DNA of 64,000 nt from Liopterus haemorrhoidalis (Eukaryota > Arthropoda > Insecta > Coleoptera > Dytiscidae), in NCBI GenBank assembly GCA_963971575.1, contig OZ020617.1, positions 18,685,403 to 18,749,402 on the forward strand, in the 5' to 3' direction. The notes below the pieces were generated by a model, which did no database searches, was not told the origin of the DNA, and saw nothing but the letters and a program-made list of their open reading frames with translations. The translations under genes were made by a program, and so were the position numbers. The stretch's first letter is position 1. The number at the start of each line of letters is the position of its first letter. This document shows positions 56,284 to 64,000 of the stretch, piece by piece.

Positions 56284-56517
56284 TAGGGTGACCATCCGTC
56301 CCGGTTTTAGGTCAATTGTCCCGGTGTCCCGAAAAATGTTCTCGGGACGGTCGATTGTCCCGGTTTTTGAGGTAAGGACCTTTTTTTTGCTCTTCACTTC
56401 AAATTTGGGGAGGTGAGGACCTTTTTTTTTGCTCTTCACTTGGATCTGGGAGGAAACAAAGACCTTCTTTTTTTTCCTTGTGTCCCGGTTTCCCTTCACT
56501 GAAATCTGGTCACCCTA
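56284..56517. mobile_element. hAT MITE (TAGGGTGACCA termini)
   Basis: Ends TAGGGTGACCA and TGGTCACCCTA are perfect 11-bp inverted repeats. The 8-bp duplication TCTCTATT at 56276-56283 and 56518-56525 is exact. The interior has TCCCGGT repeats and GGTCCT-type blocks shared with the element at 58265. 234 bp, non-coding. Confidence 0.92.
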
Positions 56518-56817
56518 TCTCTATTATACTTCAGGGCAACACAATGACGGAGACGATGCTGGTAAAATTATTTATAAAAAAAGCTCCTCTGATACGGCGA
56601 CGACAACAAAAAATCACATGTTTCCTCATTTCATTTAATATGTATTATTTTAGGATTCTCCATAATGCTCAATTCATTAATCTCTATTTGTAAAACTATT
56701 TTGTTAAACTATATTGTTAAATTAGAAAGTAAAAACCAGAGAGTTTATCTCATTACAATAAAAAAAAAAGATCACAAAAAAGCCTTAGGAAACAAAAATT
56801 AATCCGGTTCACAGGTG
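56518..56817. other. Short spacer
   Basis: AT-rich, nothing recognised. Confidence 0.45.
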
Positions 56818-56819
56818 TA

Positions 56820-58092
56820 CGATGGTAATCTTTTAATTTTGTACAAAAACTAAAAAAGAAAAAAATTTTTTTTTGGAAAAAACTGTTTTATTGCTTTTCA
56901 AAATATTTGCCTTTAAGATTTATACACCTTTGCATGCGTTCAAACCAATACTCGAAACATTTTTTCCACTCTGAAGTTGGTATCTCAAAAACATGGTTTT
57001 CGAAGGCTTCAACAGCTTCTTGAGGTGATGAAAATCGCTGTCCACTCATTTTCTGTTTGACATTCGGGAACAAAAAAAAGTCGTTAAGGGATAAAACAGG
57101 TGAATACGGGCAATGAAACATTAATTCGATGATTTTCTCCTTCAAATAATCAATCGTTTGACTTGCTGTGTGAGAGTTTGCATTGCCATGATGAAGAATT
57201 ATTTGACGTTTTTGGTTGTTTTTTCTGATTTTGTCGATGATTTCTGGCAGACAAACTGTTGTATACCATTTAGTATTAACTGTCCAGTACAACCGAAGAA
57301 ACAAGCGATCATTTTCTTGGACGTGCTTCATGAACGAACAACTTTTGTGGGTTTCGGTTCATTTTGGAAGATCTAAACAGTGGATCGTTGCTTAGTTTCC
57401 GGTTCATATGAATAAATCCAAGTTTAGTCACCTGTAGCGATGTTGTATACGGATTTTGCTATGCCTAGGTTTTTTTTACATTCCCTTACACCAACCAACA
57501 CAAGCCTTTTTTTTAGCTTGGGTCAAATTATGCGGAATCCCTCGGGAACAGATCTTTTTTACAGCTAAATGTTCATGCAAAGTCGAATGTATTGCAGTCT
57601 GTGATATACCAAAGGAGGCCTCTACCTCACGGTAAGTCACATGCCGATCTTCTTCAATCATTTTGCGCACAGCATCGATGCTTTTTGAAGTACAACCGAT
57701 TTTGGTCGACCTTCACGAGATTCATCACTGACGGACGCATGACCACGGCAAAATTCTGCAAACCAATTATAAACATTATCCCTCGTTTTGAACACCGTCT
57801 TTTCTGATGGTGCTTTATTACCAAAACTTGAACGAAGCGGTTCTATGCATTATTGTTGAGTTAAACATTTACTAAAATCGTAAAAAATCTTCCAACGAAA
57901 ACTTTCACGAATAATATTAATTTTTTCACAAACTTGTTTTTTTATACGCTCACTGTCAAAAAACTACTCGGTCAGTTTATAAGCTGCCACTGATTTGACA
58001 ATAACAAATATTAAATTTTACGAATATAGTAATGACACATTTCAATATTGCCATCTGGTAGTCGTTTTTAAAAACATAAAAGGTAACCCTCG
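56820..58092 (-). mobile_element. Full-length mariner element, inactive
   Basis: TA at 56818-56819 and 58093-58094 flank ends CGATGGTAATCTTTTAATTT and, inverted, CGAGGGTTACCTTTTATGTT. The length of 1273 bp is that of a complete mariner. One transposase gene lies on the minus strand. Confidence 0.85.
56888..57870 (-). pseudogene. mariner transposase, full length with breaks
   Basis: From about 57840 leftward the minus strand reads FCRGHASVSDESREG, RPKS, then MIEEDRHVTYREVEASFGIS and STLHEHLAVKKI (two helix-turn-helix motifs). NIATGD follows with a stop in place of Glu, then TWIYSYEPETKQ, and KWYTTVCLPEIIDKIRK. Next IILHHGNANSHTA, where the second catalytic Asp is Gly, then YSPVLSLNDFFLFP, where the third Asp is still present at the normal D34D spacing. 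The C-terminus MQRCINLKGKYFEKQ ends at a natural stop. Several frame breaks plus the Asp-to-Gly change make it inactive. Confidence 0.87.
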
Positions 58093-58264
58093 TATAGTGC
58101 TGGTATAAGAGTCTCTTAGTTACATAATCTAACAAATCACAAACTTCGCATCAGGGTCATGTATAAATCGTATAAATCAATCTCATAGCTTTTTTAAATG
58201 TATCATAGGCAACGTTATAGGGAAATTTGAGACGACTATGAGGACATATTGTAACACTGGTTGC
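58093..58264. other. Short spacer
   Basis: Ends with target duplication CTGGTTGC. Confidence 0.5.
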
Positions 58265-58632
58265 CAGTGGCGCACCCAGGAATTTTTGTTGGGGGGGTGG
58301 AAGAAACAATTATGAATAAGGTTCACACGTCTAAATTTCAAGTGATGATCTAAAAAAAAACAAGGTCCTAGCTTCGGATATACAAAGTGACGACCTAAAA
58401 CAAAAAAGGTCCTCACTTCTAAATTACGAGTGACGACCTAAAAAAAAAGGTCCCTGCTTCGGAAATACAAAGTGATGACCTAAAAAAAGGGTCCTCACTT
58501 CTAAAATACAAGTGATGACCTAAAAAAAATCCTTATCTCTATTTTTTAAATTTTATAGTGTGTTCGTGTGTTTTTATTTTTATTTTCTTCTTTCTTAGGG
58601 GGGGGGGGACCACTCCCCATGGTGCTCCACTG
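58265..58632. mobile_element. hAT MITE (CAGTGGCGCACC termini) with tandem core
   Basis: Ends CAGTGGCGCACC and, inverted, CAGTGGAGCACC. The 8-bp duplication CTGGTTGC at 58257-58264 and 58633-58640 is exact. The core is four to five units alternating AAGTGATGACCTAAAAAA and AGGTCCTCACTTCTAAAATA. C- and G-runs lie just inside each end. 368 bp, non-coding. The relic at 2023-2363 belongs to the same family. Confidence 0.92.
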
Positions 58633-58675
58633 CTGGTTGCATAAATATTGTAAATTTTAGTAACGTTAAACTAAA

Positions 58676-58830
58676 CTATTCCAAATTTTTAAGGGGAGCT
58701 AAATGGAAATTTATTTTCATAAGTTGTCACGATCTCACTTTTTAACGACTGAAGTTGCCTTTTTCTAAACAAAACGATCAAAAGCCTCATTCAATCGTTA
58801 AATATTACTAGATTTAAAAATATAGTCCCG
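58676..58830. mobile_element. Fragment of the TTCCAAACG MITE
   Basis: CTATTCCAAATTTTTAAGGG, then AGCTAAATGGAAATTTATTT and AAGTTGTCACGA, matches 24557-24620. A diverged opposite end is near 58815. No duplication found. Confidence 0.5.
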
Positions 58831-59890
58831 TAGGAAGCAAAGAAATGAATTATACTTGATTGTCACAAATTATTCTTGAACTAAATTTGGATTATGTCAG
58901 ATATTTTAAAATTGTACGGATAAAATACTTTCTTTATAAAATACTATATCTTTGATTAAATATATAAATGAGTCTGAAACAGCTTTTTTCTTTTATCTGA
59001 CTTTATCTACGAAATTCTAAACAACGCCTTTTCGAACAAATATCAATACATTTTCTACACCTTCTGACACAAAACTTTATGTATCAAAATTAATAAAACA
59101 AAAACAACAATAAAAAGTCTTATAACATTTTTACAAAAATTTATAAGCAGAATCCAATATCTCGCAAACTATTCATGACATCCAATTTTATCGTTTAACT
59201 AAAGGAAAACTTCACAAAGACAAAGAAGAAGAAACACTAATAAGTTCTTCTTAACCCAGTTCGTTACGAGAGTAACACATGGTCTTCATTCGACCGGAAT
59301 ATCCCATGTTGAACAAGGAGTCAGCTGGTGCCACGTTACTGGATTGCAACACGTCCGATAGTCTTCGTAAGACCGTTTAGGGAGGGCTATTTGATTGATA
59401 GGAAACGATCACAAAGAGCAGAGGAGAATGTGAATTCGTAATACCGTGAAATCGAGAGTGGCCAGATGTCATCATTATTCAATTGGATTTTTTTGGAAAG
59501 TATCCAAGTTATGTGTCGTATAATGACACCTATAAAGAGTTGTATTCAATATCAATTCAACTTAATATTAAGAATTCAGATAATGCTAAAAAATGTATGT
59601 CAAGCTTAAATTATAGTATATTAAGGAATATCGTAGGTATTAGGTTAATAGGAAAGTAATTGCGGTTTTGGTTTTCTGAATCCTAAACTTAATTTTTTAA
59701 ATGATTCATAAGGAATAATTTAGATAAATCATATAAATAAAATAACAAAAACGTGCCCGAATATGCACTTATTGTTCTAAACAGGGCCGCCGAGAGGACT
59801 TCTGGGGCCACGGGGTTCTCAGGTCTCTTATCGGGCCTGGTTCTAGGATCCAAATATACAGAATATACCGTAACAATCCAATATGTAAAC
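58831..59890. other. Spacer; hAT-like terminus at 59784
   Basis: CAGGGCCGCCGAGAGG at 59784-59799 is a typical hAT end, but the opposite end was not found. Nothing else recognised. Confidence 0.45.
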
Positions 59891-59901
59891 TAAAACGTAT
59901 T

Positions 59902-61144
59902 TTTTTTTTTTTTTGAATTGTTTATTGCCGGTTAAACAAATTACATTTGTTATACACAGCTGTGATCAACTTACAAAAAAATAAAATAATAATAATAATG
60001 ATAACAGTTACTATTTACAGGTTAACATAACTAACCTAGATTCACATAATTGTCTATTTATATATACATATATTTTTGTTTACACTAACAATGCTAATCG
60101 CTATTTTCATCCGATACGTAAATATCTTGGGGTAATCGTCTTTTGAGTCTGTTATGGATGCCTTTTTTTCCTATGTTGTAAATAGATGCACTTTCACAAT
60201 TGTTTATGTTTTTTATGAATTTTTGGGTAACCTTTTTAATAAAATTGTTTATGTACGGCACTAATAGTTCGTTGTGTATCTGTTCGTTTCGAATGAACCA
60301 GGGAGCGTTGATGGCAATTCTAAGAAGTTTATTTTGGAATGTTTGATTTTTTAAAGTTGGTTGGAAACGTGTTTCCCCATACTTGGTCTAAGTAGGAATT
60401 TGTAGAGCAATGTGGTTTGAATTTTGATTTTTTGTTAATTAAGGGGAGTAATTACTGTAACCTCACGTAAGCTAATTGCAGTTTCTTATTTATGTGTTGG
60501 ATCCAGGTTAGACGAGTATCGAGGTATATTCCTAAATATTTAACCGTATCTTTTTTTGGATTCCATTCGAGTTGTTGGTTATTAATTATTATGTTCTGCG
60601 GATTTCTCACTCTTCTGAGGCTAAATATCTTTGTTTCACATTTTCCAGTATTTTACAGAATGTTCCACGTGTTGAGCCAATTAGATACTGTGTCTATAGC
60701 TATCTGAAGATTTTGTATAGATATTTCTAGTTCATAATGCTGTGTTAGTAGGGCCGTATCATCAGCGAACATTGCTATAGCGGTTGTACTGGGCGGTATA
60801 TCACTAACAAATATATTAAATAGAACTGCGCGTAAAACACTTCCTTGTGGGACTTCTGCCCTGATATGTTTTAGAGACGATGTTTCGTAATTAATTTTTA
60901 CTGAAAATGTTCTTTCTTTCAGAAATGAAAACAGAATAGAGGTGATGTATAATGGCAAATTTAAGAGTAATAATTTATATTTTAATCCTTCTAACCAAAC
61001 TTTATCACATGCTTGAGCGATATCCAAAAATAAGATGGTTGTATTGTTTGTTTTCAAAACCTGTTTCGATAAGTTCAGTTACATTCAAGAGCTGCTGTAT
61101 TGTGCTGTGTCTCTTCTTGAATCCAAATTGGAATGGTGGCAAAG
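59902..61144 (-). mobile_element. 5'-truncated Jockey-type LINE with target duplication
   Basis: TAAAACGTATT at 59891-59901 and 61145-61155 is an exact 11-bp duplication. The minus-strand 3' end has an AATAAA signal and a poly(A) tail (T run to 59914 on the plus strand). The insertion is 1243 bp and begins inside the reverse transcriptase, as expected for incomplete target-primed reverse transcription. Confidence 0.9.
59920..61140 (-). pseudogene. Jockey-type reverse transcriptase, 5'-truncated
   Basis: On the minus strand FQFGFKKRHSTIQQLLNVTE lies near the 5' edge. From 61057 a 134-codon frame gives TTILFLDIAQACDKVWLEGL, AEVPQGSVLRAVLFNIFVSD and AIAMFADDTALLTQHYELEI. F-A-D-D is the intact catalytic box and VPQGSVL the adjoining motif. 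The usual A-F-D of motif A reads A-C-D. After a stop at 60653, weaker pieces in other frames follow the thumb and C-terminal region to about 59930. The fingers' first part and the endonuclease are absent because of truncation. Confidence 0.87.
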
Positions 61145-61155
61145 TAAAACGTATT

Positions 61156-61282
61156 AAAATTAAGCATTTTCTGTGACTCGTGAAGATATCTGAAAATCAT
61201 TTAAGAACTTATCAAGCTATACAATATTGAAATGCATATTTTCCGAACTATACCCTTGAAGAATTTGTATATTTTACCTTTT
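61156..61282. other. Short spacer
   Basis: Nothing recognised. Confidence 0.4.
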
Positions 61283-61905
61283 GGGTTATTCCATATCAAG
61301 TGGTCTTGGGGTGTGGGCCCCTAGATGTACCTCGACCATCTCTGAAGTGGCTGTTTAATGGTAGAAAAGAAATTGTGCAAATTCTTAGGCGAACATATTG
61401 AATATCCAGGAAAATTTGGCCTTCTGTTTGGAGGTCTGTCTCGCAACGCAAATGAGCGGCTGCAGAATATTCAAAATTTGACTGCCTGTAGCTCAACAAT
61501 CTAAGCAGCTGTTGTTCTGAAAATGAAAGAACAAGGCAGTTCAGTGTACTTATTAAGGATATAAATAAATATTAGTGTATTGTTAAATTATCATCCTGTT
61601 ATTTAATTAGATGTGGAGATATTTCGGTACAAAAATGCTACCGAAAACCAAATCATCAAAACCGATCTAGGTTTCGCTGCGTATTGAAACTATTAGAATC
61701 CGTTTTTTTCTTCTTGGAGCCTCTTCACGAAAAACATGAAAAGTCATGAAAAACGGAGTTAAAAATTCTGATAAAACATACGTGATCGAAGATCATTGGC
61801 ATATTGGTACCAATTTGTGAATCAATAATGAAGATATTTCAGCCAAATCGAAGATAGTCGACCATGGACGATTTCTAAAATCAAACTACCTGAAATGGAA
61901 CGACA
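61283..61905. mobile_element. Possible MITE with GTTATTCCATATCAAG termini
   Basis: GGGTTATTCCATATCAAGTG at the left and, inverted, GTGTCGTTCCATTTCAGGTA at the right are imperfect inverted repeats. No duplication was found and no coding sequence. Superfamily unknown. Confidence 0.4.
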
Positions 61906-61981
61906 CTTTTGTACTATGATGCCATTCAAATTTAGAATCTGAGGCGAAATTGAGGAGCATTGTTGTTTTATTTTTTCGTTC

Positions 61982-61985
<4 letters not shown>

Positions 61986-62063
<78 letters not shown>

Positions 62064-62089
62064 ATATATATATATATATATATCCAGGC
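61986..62089. repeat. (AT)n microsatellite
   Basis: About 100 bases of alternating AT interrupted once by AGA. It produces a spurious Ile-Tyr open frame on the minus strand. Confidence 0.95.
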
Positions 62090-63105
62090 TACAATTCTGC
62101 ATCCACCCATTAAAAATTCACATTTAATCTTGCGTCCAGGTGCATACTGCGTCCGATATACGGACGCAAGTTTACATCGCCATAAAAATTATTTTTTGGG
62201 CTCATTAAGTGTTCTAGAAGCTATCTACGAATTTTAGTCTGGACGCAAAAATGATGATATTTTCTCAAAATGTATAAATTGCTAGTTTTTGCTTTTGCCA
62301 CCATGAGCGCCACTGCCGCTAGCTGTATATTCGGATTAATATACATTTACATATATTGCTGAGTGTTTTGCGTCCTTACACTTGGCAACGTTGTTTAACA
62401 CGGGAGCAGTTAAACAGCAGGATTCCCCAACTATAATGAGTAATAAAATTGTGTGGCCTGAGTATTGAATAAATCTGATGTGTCCAACACATAGCGACTC
62501 GTCGTAAATAAAAAACAGATGTAATGAATCTTATTTTTGAATTATCGAGAAAAAGTTGCTTTTCTCGACAGATTTTGCTTGTTACAAAAGTTAAGAAAGT
62601 AATCTTGAAATGTTCATAATTATTAGATAAAGAGAAAAGGATGATTAGTTAAAAATCATGATAGAATCAATTTCGAGTGCAAAAATCAAAAATAAATAAA
62701 CTATGAAGAGGGGTCTCTTACTATAACTGCTTTTCTTTTACCACAATAAGTAACTTTACCTTACTTAAGATAATCTAAGTTGTAAGGACGTTCCATTTAT
62801 AAGACTACAAAAGATTTTTCCTCCCCCCTTACGCTTGCTAAGGCATTTGACTAACTTGTAAGCTTAGCTAATTCTTTTTACATGTAAAAGGAATGACACC
62901 TTATATGACTGGAGGTAATGTTTCTTTTTCCACATTTTTCTTTCCAGTTTTAGCGCGCATTTAAAGTGTGGATTAATTTAAACAATTAAAATGTTTATAA
63001 ACAGCTATAAACGCATGTTTTTTGCAAATAATATATAATAGCTTATATTATTGAACCTAAGCGAACTGCATTTTAATACACACCAAATGCTTTTTCATCG
63101 TTTAC
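62090..63105. other. Spacer with clustered TGCGTCC motifs
   Basis: TGCGTCC or its inverse occurs at about 62133, 62148, 62162, 62243 and 62369, two of them forming the hairpin TGCGTCCG-ATATA-CGGACGCA. No gene or known repeat recognised. Confidence 0.5.
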
Positions 63106-63150
63106 AGTTTTTAGGGTTTTGTAGGTATGACCAAAAAACCCTTATACCTA
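63106..63150 (+). mobile_element. HINE-like terminal fragment, copy G
   Basis: TTTTTAGGGTTTTGTAGGTA-TGACCAAAAAACCCTTATACC is the 5' terminus of the family, cut off abruptly. Confidence 0.55.
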
Positions 63151-63290
63151 GGGATGGGAATTTATTTTTGAATATCGATATATGCGCGATTCGATATATC
63201 GTAAGTATGATATTGATATTCGATATATATCGAAGTAAAAATATCGATATTTTCGATATATCGTAATAACTACCCCGTAACATGTAAGAT
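63151..63290. repeat. Cluster of ATCGATA-type palindromes
   Basis: TAGGGATGGGAA (a hAT-like end) leads into repeated ATATCGATA/TCGATAT motifs, at least six in 110 bases. Possibly a MITE interior; no second end was found. Confidence 0.5.
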
Positions 63291-63807
63291 ATATAAATTA
63301 AATTTTTTTTTGTTGGCTTGGCGGGAAAAGATGTCGCCATTTGACAGACAATCACTTTACAGTTGGTACTCAGCCAGCTACCAACCAACTTTCCAATATT
63401 TTTCTAATTAACTACTCTTATAATTAAATATATGTATATATGCTGTTCACTTTTGTAAGGACAAACCAGATCTTTTTGGTTACTTTTATAGGAAATATAA
63501 TAAATAATTTTTTTATATGATCTGTCTCATTTTGTAATACGTAACTAACAGGGAAAGTAAATTTTTTTGTTGTATATTTACAAAACATTTATAATATTAT
63601 CATTGCATTGATTCACACGGATACGTCAAAGTCCGTTTACATCACAAAAGTTACCAAAATCTTCAGATCTAGTTTCGTATTACAAAATGAAACAACTTAT
63701 AGTAAAAGTACTTTTATAGTGTATTACGGACTTTAAATGTTAATTAAATATATTCCTTTACGTTGTAAAACCGACATTAGATTTATTGGTCATGATCAAA
63801 ATTTCGT
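63291..63807. other. Spacer, nothing recognised
   Basis: AT-rich with no feature. Confidence 0.5.
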
Positions 63808-64000
63808 CTTACTTTAACGATTAGGAGGAACTAAATCGAAATTTCGTTATTTTAGGTTGTCACGAAAAGGAACCTTGCTTGGGTTATTTCATGTTTCAGG
63901 TTTGGTATGTGAAAATTTAAAATTCCAACAGTGAAACTAACGCCAGTGAAACCATCGAAGCGAATGACATATGTCAAATATTTTAATACGTTCTTCCATA
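63808..64000. mobile_element. TTCCAAACG-family MITE, cut by window end
   Basis: After a diverged terminus, AGGAGGAACTAAATCG is followed by TTTTAGGTTGTCACGAAAAG and TTGCTTGGGTTATT. Collinear with 24570-24720. The other end lies outside the window. Confidence 0.6.

Noticed and set aside
58320..58530. CRISPR-like array of spaced repeats
   Set aside because: Tandem A-rich units within a MITE with exact TIRs and target duplication.
61886..62110. Ile-Tyr-rich open frame on the minus strand
   Set aside because: Created by the (AT)n microsatellite.

Overview
This window looks like repeat-dominated nuclear DNA from an arthropod, most likely an insect with a large, AT-rich genome. The evidence is the density and type of transposon remains: many mariner-type copies, hAT, PIF/Harbinger and piggyBac derivatives, a Penelope-like element with a GIY-YIG domain, Jockey- and CR1-like non-LTR retrotransposons, and abundant MITEs. 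I recognise no intact host gene, no functional tRNA or rRNA and no CRISPR array. The longest open frame that can be given a meaning is a 186-codon piece of a dead transposase. The order of insect cannot be set from the sequence alone.

Layout. 1-8.6 kb: AT-rich spacer, a hAT MITE relic with internal tandem repeats, a tRNA-headed SINE-like unit, a degenerate dispersed repeat seen twice, and an inverted pair of Penelope-like 3' ends. 8.7-18 kb: a MITE flanked by TTAA, a reverse-transcriptase fragment, a 1.3-kb mariner-class element, a 100-bp Harbinger-type MITE, a piggyBac deletion derivative, a hAT element whose target site begins 2 bp beyond the piggyBac TTAA, and a duplicated Harbinger cluster. 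18.8-24.2 kb: a Penelope-like relic starting at a perfect 39-bp inverted repeat, a CR1-type LINE tail, a near-palindromic MITE, and copy A of a 1-kb family built like a Helentron-derived HINE. 24.5-36.7 kb: six mariner-class relics, one interrupted by a hAT element, plus a MITE with about 145-bp inverted repeats and a minisatellite. 37-49 kb: a foldback element, HINE-like copies B and C, several RT fragments, a D34D mariner tail and a hAT C-terminal relic. 49-64 kb: a minus-strand LINE split by a hAT MITE, a THAP-like open frame, three hAT or Harbinger MITEs with clean target duplications, a full-length but dead mariner, and a 5'-truncated Jockey-type insertion with an 11-bp duplication.

How the parts relate. 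None of the elements looks able to move by itself, because every coding copy carries stops, frameshifts or deletions. Target duplications are still exact for several hAT, Harbinger, piggyBac and LINE insertions, so insertion order can be read directly. The most unusual item is the HINE-like family. Its copies combine subterminal inverted repeats, a GACA/GTCT microsatellite and a terminal hairpin with an internal tRNA-like A-box/B-box module that differs from copy to copy. Boundaries are exact where a TIR plus target duplication could be read, and approximate elsewhere.
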